NCBI GenBank assembly: GCA_963082975.1
Contig: OY720344.1
Span: 27,439,172-27,503,171, forward strand
Source: Labia minor
Lineage: Eukaryota > Arthropoda > Insecta > Dermaptera > Spongiphoridae
Reading direction: 5' to 3'
Length of the DNA stretch: 64,000 bases
Made by a program: the position numbers and the translations under genes
Shown here: piece after piece, positions 47,624-59,221 of the stretch
How the letters are laid out: each line of letters begins with the position of its first letter
Position numbering within the stretch: position 1 is the first letter of the stretch
The notes under the pieces: generated by a model
Databases searched by the model: none
The model's input: only the letters and a program-made list of their open reading frames with translations
What the model was told of the DNA's origin: nothing

Positions 47624-47987
47624 CAGTAGAATCTACTGCAGAGGGGGCCAAACTTTTTAACATTAAGGTTGGATTGGGATTTAACCATTTGCGGTGGGCC
47701 ACATGAATATGCGAATTGAAAAAACCCCTTTATAATTAAGATAGCATTAAATTTTATTCATATCAGTAAATTACAAAAAAAAAAAAAACACTTATACCAA
47801 ATATATATGGTAAATTTAAATTATAAGGGTATAATATAAATAATATTATTGTTTAAAATCCATTTATTTATCATTTTTGTTTTACATACATAAAACAATA
47901 TTTTCCAAAAACCCTTCGCGGTCATAAAATCAGCTGGCATGTTGGGTTTGGAGAGCGAGCCGTGGTTTAGACACATCTGGCCTACTG
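47624..47987. mobile_element. Decayed hAT-like element (ends uncertain)
   Basis: The left side GGGGGCCAAACTTTTTAACA and GCGGTGGGCCACATGAAT, and the right side TTCGCGGTCATAAAATCAGC, TGGCATGTTGGGTTTGGAGA and GAGCCGTGGTTTAGACACA, resemble sub-terminal regions of hAT MITEs that carry GCGGGCCGCAT phrases. Both possible ends start CAGTAG when read inward. No 8-bp target duplication was found. A 19-bp palindrome (TGCAGTAGA-A-TCTACTGCA, 47622-47640) marks the left edge. The boundary is inference. Confidence 0.4.
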
Positions 47988-48257
47988 TACCTATAACATG
48001 AGTTTCTACTTCAATCATTCTTCCTTTATTATTAATTCTTTCATTTACGTTTTTCGATCCGTTCCACATAATCTATATTTTATAATATATATTTTCTATT
48101 AAATAGAATAAAGGGAAACATATTTGTCCAATGTACAATATTTCTATATTAAAATGCAATCCTATAACAGTAGACGAAATCAATAAGAATGTATAATAAT
48201 TACACAATTAATATGTAATATTATTAAAAAAAAATATTATACAAAAAAATCTAATAT

Positions 48258-48432
48258 AAAAACATACATAGGGTTTTATTTAAACTTTTAATTCGTTCTT
48301 ACAAATATTTTTAAACATTTTTAGAGTAATTAAAAGTTTAAATAAAACACTATATATGTTTTTCCTGAAAATTATTTTAAAAAATCAAATTTTTCTAAGC
48401 GTTCCACTTTTTTTGCACCTCAGTGTATAATT
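48258..48432. repeat. 36-bp-arm hairpin next to a Tc1-like terminus
   Basis: The arms AAAAACATACATAGGGTTTT... (48258-48293) and its complement (48328-48363) match at all but two of 36 positions, with a 34-nt loop. To the right, at about 48410-48430, CCACTTTTTTTGCACCTCAG is followed by TGTA; its complement CACTGAGGTGCAAAAAAAGT looks like a Tc1/mariner TIR next to TA. No matching left TIR was found, so the element is partial or one-sided. Confidence 0.5.
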
Positions 48433-48784
48433 TCTTTTGTATGTGATGTCTGACACATTATAAAGTTAGTTAAAATTAGTCAAAATTATTAACTCCATTT
48501 TTTAAAAAATTTTTGTTTTTATAAAATATTGAAAAAAAAAATAAAAAAAATTATTAAGACGATTTGAATAAAGTTAATAATTTTATATTCTAAGAAGAGT
48601 TTTATGCCGCCTGCAGCATATGATGCTGGGAACTGCTAGTATTTATAGGAATATTTTAATTTCACAGTATAACAGAATGTAAATAAACAAAGCAGCAGCG
48701 CTAACTATCGGAGATAAGTCAAACCAATCCAGTACAATTTATAGGGGCTGATTTTAGAAATAAATTAATCTACATATATAAATA
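48433..48784. other. AT-rich spacer
   Basis: A/T-rich with a small less biased patch near 48605-48640; nothing recognised. Confidence 0.45.
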
Positions 48785-48792
48785 TGTGGTAG

Positions 48793-49454
48793 CAGTGGCG
48801 TACCTAAGGGGGGGCGGTGGGTGCGGTCCGCACCGGGCGGCACTTATCTTGGGGCGGCATTTTTTATATTTAGTTATAGTTGTAAAAAGCAACTTATTCA
48901 TTTCATATTTATTTTTTTGCTTTCTCGAATAATAAATGATTATTATGATTATTATAAGTTTACTATTTGATTTATATAAATTATGATCAACTATATGATT
49001 TCGAATATTATTCCTCGGTGTATATAAATGCATTATAGTGTAAATTTTGAATTCTAATTCCAAGAACAGGATAATGATTTTATTTTATTGTATTCATTAA
49101 AATTCGTTGAATTCGTAAACGCATCTTTAAGATTTTGTTCGGCAAAATTATCTTCGTTCTACAATGAGTCAATTAAGACTACAAAATCTTGCAATATTGT
49201 CAATAGAACAAGAAATTACAAATAATATAAATTTTGAAAGCTAGAAGAGTAAATATTATATAAATATGTTTACGAGTGCATACAAATATGTGTAAAAAAA
49301 TTTACTCTCTGTGTATTAATTAATATTGATTAAATAACTTAATAATTTATTTATGTGTATTAATTTATAAAAACCACTATTTCATTGACTTATAATAGAA
49401 AGGGCGGCAAACTGGAGATCGCCCCGGGCGGCAAAAGTTCTAGGTACGCCACTG
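48793..49454 (+). mobile_element. Non-autonomous hAT element with transposase remnant (662 bp)
   Basis: 14-bp perfect TIRs CAGTGGCGTACCTA and an 8-bp target duplication TGTGGTAG (48785-48792 and 49455-49462). Sub-terminal GGGCGGCA blocks on both sides are inverted. TIR type differs from the three CAGNG-TTCTCAA elements, so it belongs to another hAT lineage. The interior keeps the last exon-like part of a transposase. Confidence 0.93.
49131..49244 (+). pseudogene. hAT/ZMYM1-like transposase C-terminal remnant
   Basis: The plus strand reads FVRQNYLRSTMSQLRLQNLA then ILSIEQEITNNINFES and stops at TAG. YLRSTM-x-Q-x-RL-x-x-LA-x-LSIE is the well-known hATC dimerisation motif of the ZMYM1/DUF4371 type of hAT transposases. 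The upstream helix (ASLRFCSAKL, where SFSKLK is usual) is in another frame. All catalytic parts are absent, leaving only the C-terminal end and 3' TIR of a former autonomous copy. Confidence 0.85.
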
Positions 49455-49462
49455 TGTGGTAG

Positions 49463-49905
49463 TGAAGCCATACACTAAACCTTACCAGGAATAAATATAA
49501 ACAATGATACAATGATATATTAAACAAAACGGATCAGTAGTTTTTTTTCTTTAGAGAGACTTTATATATATATATACACACACACACACAGGTATTCAGA
49601 TTTTATAATTTCAACACTAGTATAAAAAGAACAAAGATTAAAATTAATTTTTAAATTTTATCTATCTTATTAATAAATACTTATTTGAAAATCATATTTA
49701 TATATAATAATATTATATAATTAATATAAAATAAATTTAGAGAATTGAATTGTTCTCTTGTAGTGTTTATAGCTCTCAAAAATGTAGTATTTAATTTCAA
49801 TTGAAATCTGAACCATTGCATCAGGAGTAACAGTAATAATAAAATATGAAAATATAAAAAATATATATTATTAGCGCTAACCTATATATATTTCACGTAG
49901 TCATT
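49463..49905. other. AT-rich spacer
   Basis: A/T-rich with a (TA)n(CA)n tract near 49565-49591. Confidence 0.5.
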
Positions 49906-50280
49906 TCAATGAAAAGTGAATCGAGGAATTTGGATTTGTAGGGGGTGGGAGTGTTGTTGCAACATTGGTTCGGGTGTCCGCTTCATCCCTGAGAGTCCCA
50001 TGGCAAGTGAGGGTGGGAGCATACAGCTGCAACGAGGCATCGATCGCCGCACCGCCGGGTCACCGCGCACCTTGGCCTCCGCGGCAGCAACTGTAGCTTT
50101 TGACCCTCCCCTGACCCCCAAACACAGGGCACTCAAGCACTCGCGCTCGCCAACACAATTGGAGTGTAACACCTCACTAATAGGCATTCCGATTCCTCAT
50201 GAATCAATAACACAACATCAAACAATTAAGAGTGACCGACAAATCGGGTTACTTACAGCCCATTTCATTTGATCGGTTCC
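49906..50280. other. GC-rich island with long overlapping frames, possible host exon
   Basis: A sharp compositional island. The plus strand is open over 49916-50272; from the internal ATG at about 49999 it would read MASEGGSIQLQRGIDRRTAG then SPRTLASAAATVAFDPPLTP, which has an ordinary protein-like composition. The minus strand is open from an ATG at 50187 for 93 codons (MPISEVLHSNCVGERECLSA) to a TGA. Splice-like signals exist on both strands (plus acceptor CCCCCAAACACAG near 50127; minus acceptor near 49993). I cannot assign a family or a strand. It could equally be a CpG-rich regulatory island. Confidence 0.4.
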
Positions 50281-51439
50281 AATAAGGATTAATCAAATTA
50301 TTATTTATTTTGCCTAGTGGAGAGAAGCATCTTTACACACTAATTAAACGCCAACAAAGGTGATCTAATTGGTGAATCTTTTGGTGTATGATATCAGGAG
50401 ATCAGAATACAAGATATGGGATGTCCACTTGTCTAGTTTCATAATCAAGTGCATCTTATCTTGAAGGGATTCCTTACTTCCTTTCTTACTAAACAAGTGA
50501 AAACCACTCAAACCTCGAAATTTTTTAAACTTCAGAAATTAACAATTAATTATTCAGTACTTAAATTTTATTAGTTTAAAGAAAATTAAAAACAAAAAGT
50601 TTATAAAGATATTCTCTCACTTTACTAAATTTAGTAATAATTTCATAATGTCAGTAATGCCTTAAGGTGGTACCTGCTTCAAGAACAGAGAGGGTTTTTG
50701 GCCAATAAAATTACAGCAGTCTAATTTGAAATAAGAAATAATAATAATAAATCAAATTAATAGAAAATTCCAAATTTGGCTCTTTATTTATTATTTATAT
50801 TTTATAATAAATAGATTCTTTTTTTTTACTGGAGAAATAAATGAGCGAAATTCCATGAGAAATAATTTCATATTTTAAATAATATATTTTCATTCATAAA
50901 TAAATTTCAAATCATATTCATACATTTATCCTGTATTGTAAAATATGAAATTTATTTTTCTTAGATTTAATAATAATATATTCATTGTTTTATTCTAATT
51001 AAATTCAAATTTAAAATATTAATGTTTAAATTTAATTTAATATCATACAAAATAGAGATATATTATATTGATATACATATACATATTTGAATTCTTTACT
51101 TTGTACATTATATGTAATAAAAAGCAGAATGCGAGATATAAAACTAGAGGGATGCAAATTGTCTATATTCAACATATAAATTAGAGTGGCTATTTTATTC
51201 TACACAAAAACTTTTTGTTTGCCCTACCTACAAGTTATTTTGTGTGAAAATTATTTATGTAAAATTCGAATCCAATCGAATAAAAAAACCCTGATAATAA
51301 TAAATTATAAATATCAGTGTTTTGACTGAAAATAACTTTGTAAATAAAGATAAACTTATTAATATTTAATAATACAAATTTTATTTATTTATTTTTTATC
51401 TGAATGAAAATAACCTCTGACCTGTAGTTGGTTGCAGCC
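50281..51439. other. AT-rich intergenic DNA
   Basis: The first 250 bp are moderately mixed in composition and might belong to the island before them. The rest is A/T-rich. Confidence 0.45.
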
Positions 51440-51675
51440 TGTAAAAGTGTAAAGGTGTTCTATGATCAGTAAAACGCGTCCTCTTTTTCTTTATCTTGAT
51501 TTTCTTGAAGGGAGGGTCTATTTATTATTAAGAAGCTTCCCAATTTTGATCCCGGAGACTGGGTGGACTCCGCCCCATAAACTCTAACTAGAGAAATTCC
51601 CTTTCGGGCTCGGGGGTTGAATCCAGATATACTAGGTTGTGAGTTAAGAGCGTTCACCCCCGACTGCGGGACGAC
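51440..51675 (-). mobile_element. tRNA-derived SINE, best-preserved head
   Basis: Minus strand: a pol III box A-like TCCCGCAGTCGG (51660-51671; consensus TRGYNNARNNGG, 10 of 12) is followed by GAACGCTCTTAACTCACAAC and a box B-like GATTCAACCCC (51613-51623; 10 of 11 to GGTTCRANNCC). The spacing is that of a tRNA gene. The body then matches the copies at 36640 and 6813 (GGGAATTTCTCTAGTTAGAG, GGCGGAGTCCACCCAG, ACTGATCATAGAACACC). It is not a functional tRNA. Confidence 0.78.
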
Positions 51676-52968
51676 TTTTTTTTACCTGAATACCTTTGTT
51701 AAATTTCTTTAATTATATGATTAAACTGAAATTTTACATAATCTATATTCTAGTGAAGGAGGGGTAAATATAGAATAAATAATAAACTAAAGTAAAACGT
51801 ACCTATAATTTTTTTTAGAATTTACAATTTTTTTTATTAATTTTTTGAGTGGTTGTAAATATGTTTAATATTTGAATTTGCTTGTGTTCATTATAAAATT
51901 AAATGAGACAACTTAACTAGTAGCCCGATTTTGACCACATCATTTAATCAAGAAGGGTAAATGAAGATAACATAACAAAGGGTGCTTTGAACAAGGGCAC
52001 AAAATTAGTAAAAGACAATGAGCCTGACCTCGAATAAGATTAAAAGGTGATGGTTAGGATGGAACATGAAAACGTGTAAAAATAAAAAATAAAAATTAAA
52101 TTCACTCATAATTACTTACAAAAGACATTCCATCGAATTACCAATTTTTATTTAAAATATTTCTAGAAATATTTACTGAGTAACTTGTGTTCAATATATG
52201 AAAAATAAACTATAAAAAAAGTTTAAAAAGATAAATATGAATTTTCCAAATTATAAATCGAAATTATTCAGGTAATATTTTTAATAAAAAATATATATAA
52301 TTTTTATATAATTTGAATTTCTTTTTTTTTAATTTTTTCGGGCAATTTATTTTATTGGATGATATGATTTAATTTATAAATTGTTTAATGAGCATAAATA
52401 ACCTTTCTTTCTTTCTTTTCTTAAGAATGTCTATTTATTATGAAGGGATTTAAAGTATTACAGGAGTTTTCAACTTTATTTAAGTCTGGTTTATTACTAA
52501 CTACAAACTTAATAATAAGATAAATGTCCAAATATTCAACATTTCATCTTATATTAATATAAAGTATTATAACTTAAATTATTTTATCCTTTATAAACCA
52601 TTGTTTAAAATATAAGAATATATACATATATATATACACATACACATAATATACATACATATATAGTTAAAACAAAAAATAGAAATAGTTTGTTTTTTAT
52701 TTTTAGTTTGAAAACATACCAAAGATATTTTAAGCTTCCTTTCGGTATCTGAGTAATCATTGTCACTTTTGCTGAATTCAGTGGGATTTAATTAGAATGT
52801 CATTATTGGGAGACGAATGAACAATTCATTAAGGACATTGCAAAAAATTAATAAGTATTAGTTCAAAGAAATGTTTATTGTTATTGTTTGAAAGACAAAT
52901 TTTTGTCTATTACTAGCCAATCGACCTAATTTCAACAAATAAATATAAATCCATCTTTTATTATATTA
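51676..52968. other. AT-rich intergenic DNA
   Basis: A/T-rich; a less biased segment around 51930-52075 has no recognisable frame. A (TA)n/(CA)n tract lies near 52620-52665. Confidence 0.45.
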
Positions 52969-52970
52969 TA

Positions 52971-53401
52971 CGAGGGCAAGTCAATAGGTCTGTGACTTTT
53001 TAGAATTAAACACAGGTTTTTGGATAAAAAATTATTTTATTTTTCATCGTAGTCTCCTTTGAGCTTTCAACGTTTCTCCCTTCCGTTTTTATCCCTTCCA
53101 AAAAATAAAATTTGTCGAGGATATCAAAATAGATTTGTTTGTGAGATGATTTCATCGTTGGAATCAAATTTCTTTCTACCACTCGGGGCTAAATCCGGAG
53201 AATAAGGCGGATAAGGGAGCAATTCGTCACAAATCACGAGATAGTCTGCTCTTAATGAATGTCAAACAAAAACTAATAGACCCACCTGGTTCAATTTTCG
53301 ACAGGAATCACCTGATAGTTGCCTACTGACATGAGCAGTGTTGCAATTTCATTTAAGAAACGGAAAATTCAAAAAGTCACTGACTTATTGACCTCCCCTC
53401 G
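52971..53401 (-). mobile_element. Mariner-like element, internally deleted (431 bp)
   Basis: TIRs: left CGAGGGCAAGTCAATAGGTC, right complement CGAGGGGAGGTCAATAAGTC, flanked by TA (52969-52970 and 53402-53403). Only the C-terminal third of a transposase remains on the minus strand. Confidence 0.88.
53055..53225 (-). pseudogene. Mariner transposase C-terminal relic
   Basis: The minus strand reads LPYPPYSPDLAPSGRKKFDS then NDEIISQTNLF and a TGA. YPPYSPDLAPS contains the third catalytic Asp of mariner, and the segment after a short deletion matches the region where the family has R-x-F-x-S-x-DE. Downstream frames (KNGRK, QRRL) are shifted. It cannot encode an active enzyme. Confidence 0.82.
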
Positions 53402-53403
53402 TA

Positions 53404-55175
53404 GATATTAGATAAATATATAAAATATTTTTTTAATGTGTTATAAGGGTTTTATATATATAAAATATGATAATTATAATTAGAATGTGCCACTTAAATA
53501 TCATATTATAAATTTATTTGGGTTTTATATGATTTGATTATAAAATTCAAAATTAATTTACCTTAAATTTATATGTCATTTATTTTTCATGAGTTTTCTC
53601 TTGTCTATTTTTTGTTCTCATCTAAAATTTCATTTATCTAGAGTTGCTTTGTCTACCCGCCCTCCTCTGTTAGACCTGTCTTTAGTCCATCATAATTTAA
53701 AATGAATGTAATCCTCCTTGCTACAAGACCTGCAATTCATTTTTTTTCCCAGTCGTTTTTCTCGCTAGCCCTATTGTTTCCACATTTAATCCGTCCATAT
53801 TTTTTTTTATCATTCTCTTGTGAGTAACCATTCTATCAAAATATTCTTTATGTTTTGATAATTTTCTATAATGCGCTTTATTCTATAATATAAAAAAAAT
53901 ATTTCTTTTTTCTTGGAATCTCTTCTTAAATTTTTTAAAATTAAAGTGATGTATTCGTTATAATTATTTATTCATACATATATCATTATATTAATAACTA
54001 TTTTTTAAAGATTATTTATCCAAAAAGCTTTAATATTCTTCAAAATATTAATGGCGAAGAGGCAAGTTAGCCAAAAATTTGTTGAATAAGGGTTTTAGAG
54101 AATAAACCATATATGTACAAATATATACTTATATCGATCCATGCCCTCTAAAATTTCATTTAATGAAAATGCAAAAATTAAAAAAAAACACCAGATATGT
54201 TCACTAAAGGATGAAGGAAACTTATTTTTGAAAATATACCTATAATGATATGATCTTTTAATTCATATTTTTCTCCAATATAAAAACTTTTATATAAAAA
54301 TATAAATAAAAATAATTTTTAGAATAAAAATAAAAATATTTGATAATAGTACAAATATTTACAAATATGCTTACTCTTCAATCGGAATTATTTATACATA
54401 TTTTTTTTATTTTTATTTAAAAAATATAATTCCAAATGATTTATTTAATTTACAATTACTATTGTAAAAAAATATTATTGGAATGTTTGTTTAAAATTAT
54501 TAAATATTTTTTTACATCATATTAATCATATATTTGTTACATTTTTTATCAACTCCTTCTAAAAACATCCATAACTCTTCTATGATTTTTGAATATCCAT
54601 CAGTCATATAAAATTTATCGAGACTTCTCTTTTTACTATAAAAAAAATTCTATTTTTTATATGTTGAAAAACTTACCTTTAGTGAAAGAGCAATATATGC
54701 GAATAAAATCATAACTGTCAAGATAAGAATGTTTTTATTGTTATTATATGTAATAAATTGTATAATAATAATAATAATAAAAATAATAATTGTATGATAT
54801 AATCTATTTTAGACAAAAACAAACAATACGATAGTAAGATTTATGCAAAATTGCTTTGTTATTTTAAAAATAATACTGTTCTATCTTTATCATAAAAATT
54901 ATCTTCTTTTTTTTAAATGAAAATTTTCACAAATCAAATTCAATATTTATAATCAAAATTAAAAGTCAGTCAATTATTTAGAACTTCTTGATCCAATAAT
55001 AAATAATTAATTAACTAATTACCTATTAATATTAAAAATTTAATTCTAAACTAAAATTCACTAAATTCTTAGATTTTTAATATTTTGTTCATTTATAAAT
55101 ATATGTATAACTTGTACATCTGCCAAACTTCCTTACAATCTGTTTCTTTGTATATCACATGTATAAGATATATTT
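53404..55175. other. AT-rich intergenic DNA
   Basis: A/T-rich with (AAT)n near 54764-54785. A moderately mixed patch around 53640-53790 is unassigned. Confidence 0.5.
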
Positions 55176-55411
55176 ATTGTATTGTTTTCACATGTGTGGA
55201 AATTTTTATATATCTCCACGGATCATGTATTTTGTTAACAGAAAAAAGTATATTTAGCATGATATCTGTCCGTTTGTCCATTGTGTGTCCTTATAGACGT
55301 GTATATCTTCAACAGCTCAACGGATTTTGATAAAATTTGGTATATTTAGTTAATGCATCAGTACCATGAATTCATCAACTTTTGGAGTATATCCGGAAAC
55401 GTGAAGTGGTA
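55176..55411 (+). mobile_element. R1 dispersed repeat, copy e (partial, old)
   Basis: It matches module A from TTGTTTTCACATGTGTGGAA, the GTCCGTTTGTCC tract, the CGGATTTTGATAAAATTTGG block, ATGCATCAGT and the degraded GGAAACGTGAAGTGG (ETS-like site mutated). R1 similarity is lost after 55411 but reappears at 55922-55955 (TCGTCGGTCGGTTCTGTGCC), which may be the 3' end of the same insertion with its middle decayed or replaced. Confidence 0.7.
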
Positions 55412-55921
55412 ATTTACAAAGTATTAATTTTATATTCATTGTAGGAAATTTTTCACTTAAAATATAGTAGTAATTAATAATTGAGTAATTAAACTAAAAA
55501 TAAAAACCAAGATAATATAATTTAGTCATTTTAATTCAAGTTTTAAAAATAATTTTTTTTTTTATACTTTCTACAGAAAAATGATTTATACTAAAAAATC
55601 GATATATGTAATATTTCTAATTACACTCATGGAATACTAGCGCTCGCTCAGCGATGAATAAATTCAGAGAAAAAAAAATAAAGAATTTAAAAATTTTAAA
55701 CTCGCGCAAAATATCTATTTCTCCCGGCTCAATGACGCAGCCAGCTGCGACTATGTACCTGGCGATCTATTCCCATGCGTCCGGCCGAGGCTTAAATATA
55801 ATAATAATTATATATGTATGTATAGGCCGAATTAAAAATGATATAAAATAAAATTCGACCCCAATCCATTATTATTACATTAAATATATATATAAATAAT
55901 GTTGCTTTTAATTATTTTTAA
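55412..55921. other. Unassigned sequence inside a possibly split R1 copy
   Basis: A/T-rich, except about 55630-55800, which holds CTAGCGCTCGCTCAGCGATG and CGCAGCCAGCTGCGACTATG. This may be an insertion or the divergent middle of R1 copy e. No frame is recognised. Confidence 0.35.
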
Positions 55922-57419
55922 ATCGTCGGTCGGTTCTGTGCCTGGTAACAGCACTTTTTTTTATATTTTCAGCATTTCCATTCTATTTGTATTTAAAATA
56001 AATATATTATTTATATATATAATTCAGGAAATTTCACTTTTTAAATCAACATCAAATTATTATTGTCCTTTTATTCTTTAATTCGCGTATGATAATATTT
56101 TCATATTCATCATTAATTGAAGATTTAAAACTGATATAATCATAATTGAACCCATTATGATTAAATTGGAATTCTAATTTCTATCATATAAGCAAATGAA
56201 ATCCTATTATAGATTAAATAATTACAAAATAATTTATAAATAGTTTATCGAAGAGCTAAAAAAGAATTAATAAAGATATCTAAGAAATATTATATATAGG
56301 TATTAAAAAAAATTTCATGTTATCTATGAATTGCATTTTTAATGAGAAATAAGCGTTATGTTTATCAACAGACCGGCGTAATATTTATTACAAAGATAAA
56401 CTCTGTTAGTTATACTAACAATTCACAGTTATCATGAGAGAGTGATACATTAAATTAACACTGTATTTAATTGCCTTATTTCTATTTAGGTGAGGTCCAT
56501 GGAGAGAGTCAGTTAGGGTAACACAACTCGGATAATAAACTTGTTCATCGAATATTTATTTAAATTATAATTTTAACAAAAATTATTAGTATTTAAATTG
56601 AAATAAAATTATTTACATTTATTATAAGCAACATTTTTTTGTTCTAATCTCCCTGAGTAATGAAAAGATATTATGTTAATATGATATATAAGTGGTGGAA
56701 TTAGGAGAGGATAGATGGATGGTGATTGGTACAAACAAATTTTTGTTCAATATCGTCACTCCCTGATTTTCCCTTTTCTTACCTTCTTGTTCAAAGAGTC
56801 GATCATCGAATCATTTTATTTTCATTGTAGGAAGAGACATTTGTTATAATATTTTTTTTTCTTATATTATTGAGGATATAATTTATAACTATCTTTGTAA
56901 AATTATTTTAAGAGCTTATCTACAAAATTCAATATTTTATATATTATTTATAGGAAAAGAGTAATTTGGATTATGCCTTGGATTTATACAAAAGATACGA
57001 TTTACAAAAAAAAAAAAAAAAATGAATTGAATTATTGAAGAATTAAGAGATATACAATTTTCACATTAATTATACTTAACTAGACAGATATGCTGTTTTT
57101 AAATAATTAATTAATACCAAATACATGAAAAAATCATTCATTCAAATTAAAATATTTTCTTTTAAAATCTAATGATTAAAATTATTATATGATAAATCAT
57201 AATAATTCATAATGATCCTTGTATTTTATGTTTATGTAACAATTTAATATTTTATACAGTTTCAATCTCTTTATTGTATAATATTCCAATTTATATGAAT
57301 AACTAATTTTTTTTTATTTAAAATAATTGAGATATTTATGGTAAAATTTTTACATTATATAGGAATTTTTATGTTTTGAATGTTTAACATTAATTAAACA
57401 AAAAAAAAAAATGAAGAAA
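55922..57419. other. R1 end scrap (55922-55955), then AT-rich DNA
   Basis: The scrap carries GTCGGTCGGTTC and a degraded stem-loop. The rest is A/T-rich; the region near 56490-56530 (AGGTGAGGTCCATGGAGAGA) is mixed in composition but unassigned. Confidence 0.4.
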
Positions 57420-57990
57420 AAGGCCTCCTATGAGTCTGATTTCATCCAATAACACTGCATCTTGATTGACATCTTGAGAATACCAAGAGCCAAGAGCGGT
57501 GCTATGATGAGTCCATGAGGGAAAACAAAAAACTTTTCCCGGAGTTAGATTAACACATGCAATTTTAATCGGGCTTTGGGGTTGAATTCTAAAGGATCTA
57601 AAAAGGAGAATGAGAGCGAGCCCACCTCATAAAAGAGGGAGTTTGCGACACGATTTTCTCTAATGAATAGTGTTAGTTAATTATGAGCTTGATTAGTGTC
57701 ACCGATGAATTTACAGGTAGTGTACGTTGAATATGAATTGCACCCATTTTCAAATGAAGATAAATAACAAGGAAGATCGTTTCCCCTACAAAAGAAAGAG
57801 AGAGAGAGAGTAAGAGTGAGGGAAGGTGGAATGGAGAAGAGTGAAGAGGGATACGTGAAAGAGAGGATGCCAAAGATTCCGGCTTAATATTTGATGATTT
57901 GGAAACCCGTCTGTTAAAGAAGAAACAATCTTTAAACAAAACATCATCAATAAAAGAAAAAATCCGAGGTAGAGATTGTTTGTTGTATGG
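57420..57990. other. Mixed-composition unique segment, unidentified
   Basis: Sequence complexity is clearly higher than in the flanks, with a purine-rich (GA)n tract on the right (about 57794-57812). An 88-codon minus frame (57673-57939) is Ser/Leu-rich because of that tract. I see no known family; it could hold a host UTR or exon. Confidence 0.35.
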
Positions 57991-58688
57991 AGAGGGTAAT
58001 GACTTGTCGGAGATTAGCTAGTTACTTGGGTTTTAATATTTAGTAATCAAAGCAAAAAGTTTTGTCTAAGTATCCTCTCCATCTACAACTCTGTTCATTA
58101 TTAAATCAAATCTGGAGAGTATTAATTTTCAAAGATAGAACACCAACGCAAGTAATAACGAGTGGAAAATGCAAACATTATCATAACAAACTCTTTACAT
58201 TTATGGAGGAGATGGAAAATCGAGAGAGAGAGAGAGAGAGATGGGAGGGGGTGATGAAGAAAATATAAATATGATTAAAATAACTTTAAATAGGAAAAAT
58301 AAAATTTACTAGAAAAGAAGATAAAAAAATGACTATTTATCATTAAAATAAGTTTTGTTTGTTAGTGAGATAAAATGTTTATTAAACTGAAACTTCTTTA
58401 CTTTATAGGAAATTATTAATTAATCAAAGAAAGTATTTCAACATTTTATTTGATATATTATGGAGTGAATATAAGTTTTAAGAGAAAATGTTATATTATT
58501 ATAAAGTTTAATTATAATCACCGGTATGAAAAACAAATATTAAAAAGGAAATTTGTAACACGGGGTTAGGAATTTCAAAAATATTTTATTATTTTTTCGT
58601 TGACACGCATTGGGTTTAAAAAATATAGTTTTCTGAATATTAATTTTGATTAAAAAAAGTAGCTGAATTAATCTTTTTTTATGAAAAA
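57991..58688. other. AT-rich spacer with (GA)n
   Basis: (GA)n near 58221-58240 creates a low-complexity open frame (58062-58268). Otherwise A/T-rich. Confidence 0.45.
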
Positions 58689-58890
58689 TAAGTTGACCTG
58701 TGGCCAGGTCCGAACCGACCGACGGTTTGAAATAAATTAATTTCCAGCTACAGAAACAATTTCAAATAATTTTAATATATCTATTAATCTAATAAAAAAC
58801 AGATAGGCATATAACATAAATATTTTTAATTTTATTTTATTTATAATATATAGCTGAAGTAGCCGGCGTTGCCGGCGTTACCCGAGGCTG

Positions 58891-58918
58891 TGACGTCATG
58901 AAGGGCTGGGTGACGTCA
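58891..58918. promoter_or_regulatory. Paired CRE palindromes in R1 copy g
   Basis: TGACGTCA at 58891-58898 and 58911-58918, with the conserved 20-bp offset; the spacer differs from the consensus (TGAAGGGCTGGG) while both octamers are kept. Confidence 0.5.
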
Positions 58919-59221
58919 TATAATTTTAAATTAAGAAAAACATAATGAAGATGATTTTTCCCGAGGATAAAACCAATACATTCGTGGTGATATGTAAAAA
59001 AATCTCCTTATGTGAAATTTGGTGCGAAAATAACCCTTCCCTTCCTATCGTCGATCGCTAATACTACCACTTCCGGTTTCCGGATTTGCACCAAAAGTTG
59101 ATCAATTCATCCCACTGATGCATTAAGTAAATATACCAAATTTCATCAAAATCCGTTAAGCCGTTCAGGCTGTACACATCTATACGGACGGACAGACGGA
59201 CGGACAGACATCATGCTAAAA

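Noticed and set aside
51613..51671. Possible functional tRNA gene
   Set aside because: Box A and B are present, but the acceptor stem and anticodon arm cannot be paired; the sequence continues into a SINE body shared by other copies.
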